A stretch of 64,000 nt of DNA from Planctomycetota bacterium (GTDB lineage Bacteria; Planctomycetota; Planctomycetia; Pirellulales; Lacipirellulaceae): positions 1 to 64,000 of the forward strand of contig JAADGV010000053.1 in NCBI GenBank assembly GCA_013152205.1. The letters run 5' to 3'. The position numbers and the translations under genes are program-made. Shown one piece after another: positions 26,264 through 38,338 of this stretch. The notes under the pieces are model-generated. The model did no database searches and was not told where the DNA came from. It worked only from the letters and a program-made list of their open reading frames with translations. The first letter of the stretch is position 1. Each line of letters opens with the position of its first letter.

Positions 26264-27751
26264 ATGGGAGAGATGCGATTTCGCTTGCAAAACCGTAATC
26301 GCATCGCCGAGGGGGGCTTGCGCCGAATCTATGTTGCAGGGGCCGAGGAGGTTCCTTGGCAGACCCATGCCTCGTGGGATGGCGACGAGCTTGTGGTGCG
26401 GCGCTCTGCCGATGAGTCGGGCAATGTGACGGTTCCGTGGCAGGTGGATGGCTACGGCGAATGCCTTCTCACCACCGCCACCCTGATGGAGCGGGATCGG
26501 CCGTACCAACTCGATGTTGAATTGGCCCGTGGCCTCATCCAGCGAATTCGGAATCGATTGTTTGTTTGGGAATGGCTCCACTTCGACTGCCCCGAAGAAC
26601 TTCGCGAAAACCTCCAGCAAGCCACACGCGAATTTTCGCTTGCCGCCACAACCCAAAATCTGCCGGCAGAATCGGCAGTCGCTGCGAATCGGGCTCTCGC
26701 CCTCGCGCTTCCAACCGCAGAAGCGATGGTCAACAACTTTGCGCAACAGGCCCTTGCCGCGCGCCAACAAGAACAGCCGAAGATATCTACGTTGGTTGGG
26801 GTGTCGCTCAATTCTGAAGTACCTGAGGTGGACGTTCTTCGCCAATTGGTCGATGCCTGTAACATCGTTGAAATCCCGATCGCCTGGCGTGCCATCGAAG
26901 CCGACGAAGGAAGCCGAGACTGGACACACACCGACCAGCAACTGGCCTGGTGTCAAAAAGGGGGACTGAAAGTTGCTGCTGGCCCGTTGCTGCGCCTCGA
27001 CGACTTTGGCATTCCCGACTGGATGGTTCTCTGGGAAGGCGATTTCGAAAACCTAGCTCGCGTGATGCTCGATCATGTCCGCGCTGTGGTCACCCGTTAT
27101 GCAGGTCGGGTGCATCTTTGGCATGTTGCTTCGCGCGTGAACACCAGCAAATTGCTATCGCTCGAAGAAGAGCAACGTCTGTATCTTGTTGCCCAAGCTC
27201 TTGAGGTCGTACGGCAAATCGATCCGCGCACCCCTACCATTGTCTCATTCGATCAACCTTGGGCTGAGTACCTGGGCCGACAGGACGAAGACCTCGCGCC
27301 GATCCACTATGCGGATGCCCTTGTCCGTGCCAACTTGGGCCTCTCGGGTTTCGGGATCGAAATCAACCTTGGCTGCCAACCCGGGGGGAGTGGTCGCCGG
27401 CCTAGCTTCGAGATTGGTCGATTGCTCGATCAATGGAGCGTTTGGGGGCTTCCCTTGATGGTTAGCCTTTCGACCGCGAGCGGCTCGCAAGACGATCCCA
27501 AAGCCAAATCGGGCATCCGCGTTGACCCGATAGGCCTCGACGGGCGAGCGTCGCCTGAATCGCAATGCAACTGGGCCGCGTCGGTCTTGCCGCTATTGCT
27601 GGGGCGTAACAACGTGCAAATCGTTCTCTGGAATCAACTGACCGACGCCGCTCCGCACGAATTCCCCCACGCTGGGCTCTTTGACGAACATAATTACCCC
27701 AAGCCGGTGGTCGGTTTGATACGCGATCTGCGCAAGAGCTGTTTGATGTAG
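26264..27751 (+). CDS. GH10-fold protein with catalytic glutamates replaced
   Basis: A 495-residue protein without signal peptide. Its first ~170 residues look like the N-terminal part of a glycoside hydrolase 10 family protein; from about 170 the TIM barrel can be followed: NIVEIPIAWRAIEADEG, GGLKVAAGPLLRLDDFGIPDW, then YAGRVHLWHVASRVN at 279-293, which aligns with the GH10 motif WDVVNE. Here Glu is replaced (W286-H-V-A-S-R291). The nucleophile region that normally reads ITELD is GLPLMVSLSTAS (about 395-406), also without Glu. So it is probably not an active xylanase, unless other residues serve; a carbohydrate-binding or regulatory role is possible. ATG 26264 follows AAAGGGCAGCC; ATG 26273 is the alternative. 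Confidence 0.72.
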   Translation: MGEMRFRLQNRNRIAEGGLRRIYVAGAEEVPWQTHASWDGDELVVRRSADESGNVTVPWQVDGYGECLLTTATLMERDRPYQLDVELARGLIQRIRNRLFVWEWLHFDCPEELRENLQQATREFSLAATTQNLPAESAVAANRALALALPTAEAMVNNFAQQALAARQQEQPKISTLVGVSLNSEVPEVDVLRQLVDACNIVEIPIAWRAIEADEGSRDWTHTDQQLAWCQKGGLKVAAGPLLRLDDFGIPDWMVLWEGDFENLARVMLDHVRAVVTRYAGRVHLWHVASRVNTSKLLSLEEEQRLYLVAQALEVVRQIDPRTPTIVSFDQPWAEYLGRQDEDLAPIHYADALVRANLGLSGFGIEINLGCQPGGSGRRPSFEIGRLLDQWSVWGLPLMVSLSTASGSQDDPKAKSGIRVDPIGLDGRASPESQCNWAASVLPLLLGRNNVQIVLWNQLTDAAPHEFPHAGLFDEHNYPKPVVGLIRDLRKSCLM

Positions 27752-27837
27752 CTGGGGATGGGATTGGGGGCACATTTGCCTCCTTGGACCGCGTGGCGGT
27801 CTGGCTGCTAGAGACGAGGAATCGTGGTGCCTGGGTA

Positions 27838-30603
27838 TCAACGCCTTAGGATTGCGTCGATCGCGTCTTGGATGCTTCTCTTGGCAAAATGTTCGGGCTC
27901 TTCATCCAACGCTTTTTTTAGAGCCGAGAGGCTTTTTCGGGTTCCAATTTTTTTAAGTATTTCGGCAGCCGCCTCGCGAGCGTCTTCCGACTTGTGATCT
28001 AGCATTTCGCTGACCGCCTCTTCCGTGTCGGCTCCGAAGGCCAGCAATACCTCTTTGGCTTCGCTATCCTCCGTAAAATACACCAGGCGCGATGCAACGG
28101 CCCGGGCGACTCGCAACGACTTAAATCGCCCTAACGCTTTGATAATCTCTTTTCGCTCAGGCCAATCAATGCCTTCGGCATCCTCGGTTAGCAGTTTAAT
28201 CATTCCAGGAACTTGCTTTTTGGTCGCCCAATTGGCAAGACCCTCGACAGCAGCCCGTTGGTCGAATGCATTCGGCTTGTTTGCATAGTACAAAAAAATC
28301 TTGCCCACCAACTGCTGCCGTTTGGGAACAACAGGCAATTCGGTCAATTCCCTCAACTCTTGTAAATGCGCAGGACCGTGGTGGCGTCGCAGTTGCCCGC
28401 GACGATCCTGGTTATTTGACGTATCCGGCATGAGGATGGCGATCAGTTCGTCAACCCGTTCTGGATCTCTCTTCGGCTTAGCATCCGCGGATCGCCTAGT
28501 GCCATTGCCCTTGGGCTTCCGTCTGAATTTACGTTCCGTATCTTTCGCAAGCGAAGCGCCCATCAGTCTCGCCGCTACGACAGCAAGGTTAAGAACTTGT
28601 TCTTCAGCCGCTTCCTCTGGGTTTAGTAGCTTGTAACTTAAGGTATAGGGCACTGTATCAACGGAGCCATCCTTGCTACGGAAACTCACCTTCGATTCAT
28701 ACTCCAAGCTTACCGGCATGCCGATTTTTTTGTTGAACACTAGTGTTCCCGTCCCCTTTTGTTGAAACAGGGGCGGGTCGTCCTCTTCCAGAGTTCGGAA
28801 TTCATAATTTTTGGTTATTGTGACCAGATCCGACGACTCTTCTGTCACCTTGTAACTGTTCCGCTCGATCGCCGGATAGGTTTTGGTTTCTGGCTCAAGA
28901 AGCGCTTGGAGCTGGCTACTGTTCTGGTGGCCAAAATGCCTGGGGAACTGGAACCTGTTTCTCTCTTCTTTGATGCTAAATTCTTTGAGCGAGGAGGAAG
29001 ACCAACTCTTTTTTCCCTCGTGGCTCATATCTTCAATCACCAAGCCCCCAATGGGGCCTAGGTCGTAGGGCAAACTCCCCTTGCCCTTGTACTGCGACAT
29101 CTGGCCAAACCTTGTGACCGAAAAATTCACCCTGCCAGTGACCGGAAACAGACTGGCTGTATTCGAATCGAGGACCCTCAGCGCAGAAGCTGTCGAAGCC
29201 TTCTTTGGGGGAGTCGTCTGCGTAAGAAAATTGTATTTGAAGTCGACCCGATAGGCCTGGCGGGATTCCGGATTGAGTACCACTTCTAGATAGGCGACCG
29301 CGGGAGTAACCATTCTTGCCAATTCTGGCCCGCTTTGTGGCTTGGGTCTGGCCTTCGCATTTGGCGTGATTTTCGACCTTTTGAGCAATCGGAGGACTTC
29401 ATCCGCGGGAACTCCAAAACCAACTTCCGAAATCCGAATGCCCGAGAGCAAGGCGCTCGCGACGCCAACAACCCGGCCCTGATCGTCGACAATCGGGCCG
29501 CCGCTATTTCCGGGGTTCACCGTTGCGTCGATCTGAAACGTACGGCCACCGCCCTCCTCTTCCTGAGTTCTTCCGGCAACCGTCCCACTCGTCATTTTGA
29601 TTCCCTTGCCGAGCATATCCGACAGCGGGAAACCAACCACTCGTACGGGTTCTGCTAGTTCGACCCCGCTGGCGTCCGAGAGCATCAGTGTCGGCAGACC
29701 GCTGGCTTCGACATGCACAATCGCCAAGTCCTGGACTTGATCTACCGCCACGACTTTTCCTTCCCATTCTCGTTCGCCTAGAACCACCTTCACTCGGGCG
29801 GCATCTTGAACCACATGGGCACACGTCACCAGATAACCATCCTGCGACACAAAAAATCCTGTGCCTGTGCCGGTCAGCTCTTCTTCGGTAGGTTTGTTAA
29901 CCACTTTCCCGACGGAGTAGGTGCAATTACCCTTCACCGTTTTCTGGCCTTCCTTCAGATCCACAACCAGTTGAAATGAATAATTGTGACTTCGACCCGT
30001 ATCCCACTGATAGAGCAACGAGGTCTTGGCTGTTGTGGGCTGATCGAGATCGGCCTTCTCTTCGCCAAGCTCTTGCGAATCTGGTTGCTGAGGTTCTGAG
30101 GGCCTACGCTTCTTTTCGACCACGCTGGATAATTCCACATCGGACCGTTGTGGTGAGTCGCTTGATTCGCGGGGGTGCTCTTTCTCTTCCGACTGGCTCA
30201 GTTCGGTTGTTGGTTGCTCCGCTGGTTTAACGACTGGAGTCGAGACGGATTCCACAGCAACTGCAACGGATGACTCTTTGGCATGTTCAGAATTGGTTGG
30301 CGACAATGCGTCGCTATCAGGCACCAGCATGACGGCACAGACAATCGCAATGGTCGTGGCTGCCCCTACGGCAATTCCGATCGCGATGCCTCGCGAACTC
30401 GAAGAGATTTTTGGCTGTTCGTTGCTCTGATTGTCCGAGGGTAACGACCCTGAGAGCGCCAAGGAGGTGGGCTGCAGAGTCGGCAAAGGCTGTTCTGAAG
30501 CGATCGCAAATTGCGACTGGCACCCGGGGCAGACGATCGACGATCGCTCGCCTCTGTACTTCAGCTTGGAATGACACACAGGGCATTCAGCGTACCGGTA
30601 CAT
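27838..30603 (-). CDS. Membrane-anchored trypsin-like serine protease with zinc ribbon and HEAT-like C-terminus
   Basis: A 921-residue multidomain protein. A cytoplasmic zinc ribbon (C7-x2-C10, C25-x2-C28) is followed by a single membrane segment (71-94), a Ser/Glu/Pro-rich linker to about 190, and a DegP/HtrA-like S1C protease domain. The triad is His263 in VTCAHVV, Asp292 in DLAIVHV and Ser367 in NPGNSGGPIV. No PDZ domain is evident; instead a ~300 residue beta-rich region (about 420-690) follows, and the last ~200 residues are helical HEAT-like repeats (LLAFGADTEEAVSEMLDHKSEDAREAAAEIL). The protease should work in the periplasm, possibly in envelope quality control or signalling. The ATG at 30603 is preceded by AAAAAGG. 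Confidence 0.83.
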   Translation of the reverse strand: MYRYAECPVCHSKLKYRGERSSIVCPGCQSQFAIASEQPLPTLQPTSLALSGSLPSDNQSNEQPKISSSSRGIAIGIAVGAATTIAIVCAVMLVPDSDALSPTNSEHAKESSVAVAVESVSTPVVKPAEQPTTELSQSEEKEHPRESSDSPQRSDVELSSVVEKKRRPSEPQQPDSQELGEEKADLDQPTTAKTSLLYQWDTGRSHNYSFQLVVDLKEGQKTVKGNCTYSVGKVVNKPTEEELTGTGTGFFVSQDGYLVTCAHVVQDAARVKVVLGEREWEGKVVAVDQVQDLAIVHVEASGLPTLMLSDASGVELAEPVRVVGFPLSDMLGKGIKMTSGTVAGRTQEEEGGGRTFQIDATVNPGNSGGPIVDDQGRVVGVASALLSGIRISEVGFGVPADEVLRLLKRSKITPNAKARPKPQSGPELARMVTPAVAYLEVVLNPESRQAYRVDFKYNFLTQTTPPKKASTASALRVLDSNTASLFPVTGRVNFSVTRFGQMSQYKGKGSLPYDLGPIGGLVIEDMSHEGKKSWSSSSLKEFSIKEERNRFQFPRHFGHQNSSQLQALLEPETKTYPAIERNSYKVTEESSDLVTITKNYEFRTLEEDDPPLFQQKGTGTLVFNKKIGMPVSLEYESKVSFRSKDGSVDTVPYTLSYKLLNPEEAAEEQVLNLAVVAARLMGASLAKDTERKFRRKPKGNGTRRSADAKPKRDPERVDELIAILMPDTSNNQDRRGQLRRHHGPAHLQELRELTELPVVPKRQQLVGKIFLYYANKPNAFDQRAAVEGLANWATKKQVPGMIKLLTEDAEGIDWPERKEIIKALGRFKSLRVARAVASRLVYFTEDSEAKEVLLAFGADTEEAVSEMLDHKSEDAREAAAEILKKIGTRKSLSALKKALDEEPEHFAKRSIQDAIDAILRR

Positions 30604-33865
<3,262 letters not shown>

Positions 33866-33932
33866 GAAGGCGCTCGTTGCTGGGCGCTCGTTGAAGTAGC
33901 CGCGATCCTTTGGATCGCCGGAGTCGCATGGT

Positions 33933-34661
33933 ATGCTGCTCTGCATGGAACGCCCTTACTCGCTAACGCGTCAGCAATCACGCTTGATCGACACCATTGC
34001 CATCGACCAGTATGGCATCCCTGGCATGGTCTTGATGGAAAACGCTGGGCGTGGTGTTGTTGATGTGTTGCTTGAGCTTGATCCTACGCTCACGCAAAAT
34101 CCCGAACCGAAAATCGCCATTCTCTGTGGCAAAGGTAACAACGGCGGCGATGGATTTGTGATCGCCCGGCATCTGGCAATTCGTGGGGCTCGGCCAGTGG
34201 TGCTATTGCTGGCTTCGGCCTCTGAACTACGGGGCGATGCTTTGCAGAACTATCAGATTCTTACGCATTGCGGTGTGCCGATTGTTGACTTGAGTGGGGA
34301 GTCGGATTTGGGGAGTGCGCTGGACGCTGAAGCTTCCGACGCCGGGTGGTTGGTGGATGCTTTGTTGGGGACTGGTGCCCTTGGTGAGCCGCGTGCGCCG
34401 CTTCCTTTGGTCATTCGGTGGATGAACGGGCAGAACGCGAAACGCCTTGCTATTGATGTCCCTAGCGGACTGGACTGCGACACGGGGCAAGCAGGCAGCC
34501 ATTGTGTCCGCGCCGATCACACTTGTACGTTTGTTGCGTCAAAAATTGGCTTTGCAATGCCAGGTGCTCAACCGTACCTTGGCCAAGTGCATATCGTCTC
34601 GATTGGCGTGCCGTCGGAACTGATAGTAGAAGTAGCCCTGCTCCCCCCAACCACGCTATAA
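33933..34661 (+). CDS. nnrE: NAD(P)H-hydrate epimerase (YjeF_N domain)
   Basis: A 242-residue cytoplasmic repair enzyme that epimerises damaged R-NAD(P)HX so that the S-form can be dehydrated back to NAD(P)H. The YjeF N-domain signatures are clear: GMVLMENAGRGV, AILCGKGNNGGDGFVIARHL (Rossmann-like glycine loop), WLVDALLGTGALG and AIDVPSGLDCDTG. Only the epimerase domain is present; the ADP-dependent dehydratase domain, often fused C-terminally in bacteria, is absent, so nnrD would have to be elsewhere. ATG 33933 has GGAG 9 bases upstream; ATG 33945 is equally close to homologue starts. A small hairpin GCGATCC-TTT-GGATCGC lies just upstream. Confidence 0.92.
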   Translation: MLLCMERPYSLTRQQSRLIDTIAIDQYGIPGMVLMENAGRGVVDVLLELDPTLTQNPEPKIAILCGKGNNGGDGFVIARHLAIRGARPVVLLLASASELRGDALQNYQILTHCGVPIVDLSGESDLGSALDAEASDAGWLVDALLGTGALGEPRAPLPLVIRWMNGQNAKRLAIDVPSGLDCDTGQAGSHCVRADHTCTFVASKIGFAMPGAQPYLGQVHIVSIGVPSELIVEVALLPPTTL

Positions 34662-34708
34662 TCAAAGCACTACCCAAAACTCATCACCCCCACACCTCAG
34701 GCAAAACG

Positions 34709-34981
34709 ATGCCCAAGAAAGATCTTGCCGAAACGCTCGCCAAAGTGCATAGCGAGTTGGCCGGTGCCCAGTCGATCGACGACGATACCCGACAGCTACT
34801 TACCAAGCTGACTGAGGATATCCAGCGGATCTTGGAACAAGACGAGCCGCAGTCCTCGGACGGAGGTGAGCCGCTCAGCGACCAAGTTGCCGACCTGATG
34901 CTCCAGTTCGAAACCGAACACCCCGATTTGACCTCCGCCTTGAATCAGGTTGCTGCTGCTCTGGCGAATCTGGGGATTTAG
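34709..34981 (+). CDS. DUF4404 family small protein
   Basis: A 90-residue, acidic, helical cytoplasmic protein. The start KKDLAETLAKVHSELAGAQ and the FETEHPDLTSALNQVAAALANLGI end match the DUF4404 family, whose function is unknown. It follows nnrE after 47 bp, with TATAAT overlapping the nnrE stop codon (34657-34662) as a possible -10 box. Confidence 0.75.
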   Translation: MPKKDLAETLAKVHSELAGAQSIDDDTRQLLTKLTEDIQRILEQDEPQSSDGGEPLSDQVADLMLQFETEHPDLTSALNQVAAALANLGI

Positions 34982-34983
34982 AT

Positions 34984-35049
34984 AGGACGATTGCAAAGTC
35001 GTAGGTTCCGTTGTGACCGCGGCTTCCGCCTGCGGCTAGTATGGTCTTG
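34984..35049 (+). repeat. Partial ACGATTGCAAAGTC/GCCGCGGCTTCCGCC element
   Basis: Intact left arm AGGACGATTGCAAAGTC (34984-35000), then one arm of the inner palindrome (CCGCGGCTTCCGCCTGCGG), and a degraded right side. Begins two bases after the DUF4404 stop. Confidence 0.65.
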
Positions 35050-35215
35050 TCATCCCGTGGCTTTGGGGCTGTTTGACGCTAGCAACTTTTGTCTCGCTGC
35101 TCGCCGTCCCCTAGTTGCGAACCTCTCTCTCTCGTGTGATACTATTGGGCAGCGACCTGCCTTTTGTGGGTCGTAAAAAAGTCTTCGTTTCACGTTTGTA
35201 TTGGGGGATGGAAAG

Positions 35216-35473
35216 ATGAAAACTTCTGTTGCACTACTGGTTGCGGCTGCCCTGTGGTTGGGGTCTGCTGCTGATGTCCAGGCCCACACTCCTTATGTCA
35301 CTTACTTTCACCCCGTACCCCATGCCGTGTACTACGCTCCGGCACCTGTGGTCTACCAGCCGGTTGCACGAGTGCATACTCGTTTCCGTCCGATCTTAGG
35401 TGGTCGCGTTACTCGGGTGCGGTATGGTTATGCGCCTGCGTACTACGCGCCGCCCGTTGTGTATGCGTACTAA
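35216..35473 (+). CDS. Small secreted Tyr/Pro-rich protein
   Basis: An 85-residue protein with a clear signal peptide (MKTSVALLVAAALWLGSAADVQA, about 1-23) and a mature part rich in Tyr, Pro, Val and Arg (PVPHAVYYAPAPVVYQP, YGYAPAYYAPPVVYAY). Such short exported Tyr-rich proteins are common in planctomycetes; the function is unknown. The ATG at 35216 follows GGGGGATGGAAAG. The stop overlaps the first unit of a tandem repeat. Confidence 0.75.
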   Translation: MKTSVALLVAAALWLGSAADVQAHTPYVTYFHPVPHAVYYAPAPVVYQPVARVHTRFRPILGGRVTRVRYGYAPAYYAPPVVYAY

Positions 35474-35565
35474 AGGTGCGTTACGCTATCGCTGCACACA
35501 CCCTACGTGCTAGTTGCGTGAGAGAGTGAGAAAGGTGCGTTACGCTCTGCTGCACGCACCCTACG
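35472..35565. repeat. Tandem pair of AAAGGTGCGTTACGCT...ACCCTACG units
   Basis: Two ~35 bp units at 35472-35507 and 35531-35565; each can fold on itself (GGTGCGT / ACGCACC in the second). They occupy the space between the small secreted protein and the cyclase-kinase gene. A related fragment is near 20753. Confidence 0.6.
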
Positions 35566-35614
35566 GCTTGCACGCCCTGCCAGTCTCTGACCTCCTGCCT
35601 AGCACCCCTCGCCG

Positions 35615-38338
35615 ATGGCCCAGCTAAAAACTTTTTTGTTTACGGATATCTGCCGTAGCGTCGACCTGAAAGACGAGATGGTCGGGCGTAGCGTGACTGA
35701 GCGCGATATGGCGTTCATCGAAACCATTCTCACGCCTCACCGCCAGCGGATCGAAGCCCGCCTCGAAGAGTATGGTGGCCGGGTTGTCTCTACGGCCGGC
35801 GATGGGCACTTCTTGGTTTTCGACAGCACCATCCAGGCTGCGCAGTGGGCTGTCGACGTTCAACAAAGCCACCACGACGACCCCATCAAAACACCCGGGG
35901 GGGCTGTCGAAGTTCGTATCAGTGTTCACGTCGGTGTTCCGCAAGTCGATCCGGCTGATCCCGACAATTTTGTTGGAAAAAGCGTCGACTACACCTCTCG
36001 GCTAAACGACTTTGCCAACGGCTCGCAGATACTGGTCTCGCGTAGCGTTATGGCGATCCTTGAGGATATCGGGTTGGACGGTATTTCGTTTCATCTCCAC
36101 GGTCGTCGTCCGCTCAAAGGCATCGGTCGAGTCGAAGTCCACGAATTGCTGTACGCTGGCAACTCACCCTGTGCTTTGCGGCAACAGCCTTCCAGCCATT
36201 CCGGTCGGCAATGGACGGTTGTGCCTACCATGGGCGCCGGACAGCCTTCCCCGGGCGATGCTGAAACATCACTTTTAGCGACCGCGCCTGCCCTCAAGCA
36301 AATTGGCAACTACCAACTCGAAGAACGACTCGGCAGCGGCGGCATGGGCGATGTTTACAAGGGTCGCCATAGCCAGTTCGAACGAGTCCGTGCGATCAAA
36401 GTGATCAAGCCGCAATACGTCGCCTCGGGCAACACCGAGATGATAGAGCGATTCTATCAAGAAATCAAAGCGATCGGCGCGTTGGAACACAACAACATTG
36501 TCGTCGCGATCGATTCCTCTACCCCGTCCGATCATCTGCACTACTTGGTGATGGAGTACATCGACGGCGTTTCGCTGAGCGAGCTTGTCGAACAACATGG
36601 CCCACTCTCGGTGCCTGACGCCTGCGAAATCATCCGCCAAGCGGCCCGAGGCCTTCAGTATATTCACCGCAACGGGATGGTGCATCGGGACGTCAAACCG
36701 TCGAACCTCATGGTTACTCTCGCCGACAGCGACGGACTGGTTACGGACACGTCTTCGCCCCATGATGTCGATGGCACCTACGGCGTCGTTAAGATTCTCG
36801 ACCTGGGCCTTGCTCTTTTGGTGGGCGACCAGCACGAGCGTCTTACTCGCATCGAGAACCGGGCCATGGGGACTGGCATGTATATGTCGCCTGAGCAATG
36901 GAAGACCACGAGCGTCGACATCCGTGCCGACATCTATAGCCTTGGCTGCACGCTGTATCACCTTCTCTCGGGCAATCCGCCGTTTGCCGATTCGGATCTT
37001 CGGCCAGAAAAAGCTCACGAGAAATCTCGCGTCCCGCCGATTCGCTCGGGTAACATTCCGCGCAAACTTTGGGACATTTTGTGCAAGATGTTAGCCAAAT
37101 CGCCCAACGATCGTTTCGCTACGCCCGCTGAAGTGGCTGCCGCCCTTCTGCCATTTACGGAATCAAACGATCTCATCACCCTAGTGCGAGGCTACACCGA
37201 AGCCGATGCTGAGGGGACACTGCAACATCACACCTGCACCGACTCGGAAGCAAAGGTCGACACCTGGCTTTCGCGTGCCAGTCGCATCTACCCCTCGCGG
37301 CGTTGGCTGCTGCATACGGGTCTGCCGCTGGTGATCGTCGCCGGTTTTCTTGGCTTCTTTGTTTGGTCTACCCAGCACAGCCGAAAGCTGGTCGTCGAAG
37401 ATGCGATGGAAACTGCCCGCGTTCAATTAACCAGCGATGCGGATAAAGTGGCCACCGAGTACATCGGCAAAGAAATCGACCATCGTTTTCGGGTGCTGCT
37501 AGACGCGTCAAAAGAAGACGAGCTACTCGAATTGCTCGCGGGGTTTGACAGCAGCAAGCCACGGGAAGAACTCGCAGACCATCGGCTTCAGCAATGGATT
37601 CGAGAGCATCGGTTTAAGTGCGAGGACGATGGTGCCAAGTCGAACAGTTGGTTTATTAACGACCCACAAGGCATTCAGATCGCTCGCAGCCCACTTCGCG
37701 ACCACGATACCAAAGAGATCGTAAAAAGTTTTTTAAGTCGTTATGCCTATCGCAACTACTTTCATGGCCTGCAGAAAGATTTGGCTAAAGATAAACAGGA
37801 TGGCATAAAACCCCTCGGACAGCCTAATCTTTCGGCTGTGTATTTGAGCCGGAATTCGCACCGGCTCAAAGTTGCTTTCTCGGTCCCGATATTCAGCAAA
37901 CCGGCCAATGGCGAATCGCCAACGATCTTGGGCGTTTTGTCGATGTCGGTCGACTTGGGAGAGTTCGAGGTTTTGGACAAATACATTACCAGCAAGACCA
38001 AGAAAATTGTGCTGATCGATCTTCGAGAGGATTACCTGGAATCCAATCCTGACTCTGACAAAAAAGTTGTCCACCGAGGTCTGATTCTCCAGCATCCACT
38101 GGAGAATGCTTGGGAAAGCGAGGGCTTTCCGCGCGTTGCCCCAGAAATTCTTCAAGCCATGGACCGCTCGGAGCGAGGGTTTTTACCGAAATTTCAGGAC
38201 CCGCTTTTCGGGCAAAACAAAACCTACTGGGGCGCTTTCGCACCGGTAGAAAATACTGCGAAGTATTCGGCTAGCAGCGAAAAAAACAAAGCCTCAGCCG
38301 GTTGGGTTGTCTTGGTGCAATCCTCGGCAGTCGAGTGA
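35615..38338 (+). CDS. Adenylate/guanylate cyclase - Ser/Thr kinase - sensor fusion protein
   Basis: A 907-residue signalling protein. Residues 1-180 are a class III nucleotide cyclase domain: metal Asp11 (FTDIC) and Asp63 (AGDGHFLVF) are present, the transition-state Arg129 is kept, but the usual Asn of that helix is Asp125 (SVDYTSRL). Residues about 233-505 are a Hanks-type kinase: GSGGMGDVYKG loop, Lys262, catalytic HRDVKPSN with Asp359, metal motif DLG (Asp396), and SPEQW. One membrane segment (about 565-585) follows, then a ~320 residue C-terminal domain that should lie outside and looks like a dCache/PAS-type sensor. Start ATG 35615 has no clear ribosome-binding site. Its end overlaps the convergent transporter gene by 45 bp. 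Input outside may control both cyclic nucleotide and phosphorylation output. Confidence 0.88.
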   Translation: MAQLKTFLFTDICRSVDLKDEMVGRSVTERDMAFIETILTPHRQRIEARLEEYGGRVVSTAGDGHFLVFDSTIQAAQWAVDVQQSHHDDPIKTPGGAVEVRISVHVGVPQVDPADPDNFVGKSVDYTSRLNDFANGSQILVSRSVMAILEDIGLDGISFHLHGRRPLKGIGRVEVHELLYAGNSPCALRQQPSSHSGRQWTVVPTMGAGQPSPGDAETSLLATAPALKQIGNYQLEERLGSGGMGDVYKGRHSQFERVRAIKVIKPQYVASGNTEMIERFYQEIKAIGALEHNNIVVAIDSSTPSDHLHYLVMEYIDGVSLSELVEQHGPLSVPDACEIIRQAARGLQYIHRNGMVHRDVKPSNLMVTLADSDGLVTDTSSPHDVDGTYGVVKILDLGLALLVGDQHERLTRIENRAMGTGMYMSPEQWKTTSVDIRADIYSLGCTLYHLLSGNPPFADSDLRPEKAHEKSRVPPIRSGNIPRKLWDILCKMLAKSPNDRFATPAEVAAALLPFTESNDLITLVRGYTEADAEGTLQHHTCTDSEAKVDTWLSRASRIYPSRRWLLHTGLPLVIVAGFLGFFVWSTQHSRKLVVEDAMETARVQLTSDADKVATEYIGKEIDHRFRVLLDASKEDELLELLAGFDSSKPREELADHRLQQWIREHRFKCEDDGAKSNSWFINDPQGIQIARSPLRDHDTKEIVKSFLSRYAYRNYFHGLQKDLAKDKQDGIKPLGQPNLSAVYLSRNSHRLKVAFSVPIFSKPANGESPTILGVLSMSVDLGEFEVLDKYITSKTKKIVLIDLREDYLESNPDSDKKVVHRGLILQHPLENAWESEGFPRVAPEILQAMDRSERGFLPKFQDPLFGQNKTYWGAFAPVENTAKYSASSEKNKASAGWVVLVQSSAVE

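Noticed and set aside
36275-37018. Long open frame antisense to the kinase domain
   Set aside because: Mirror of the GC-biased codon pattern of the real gene; no motifs.
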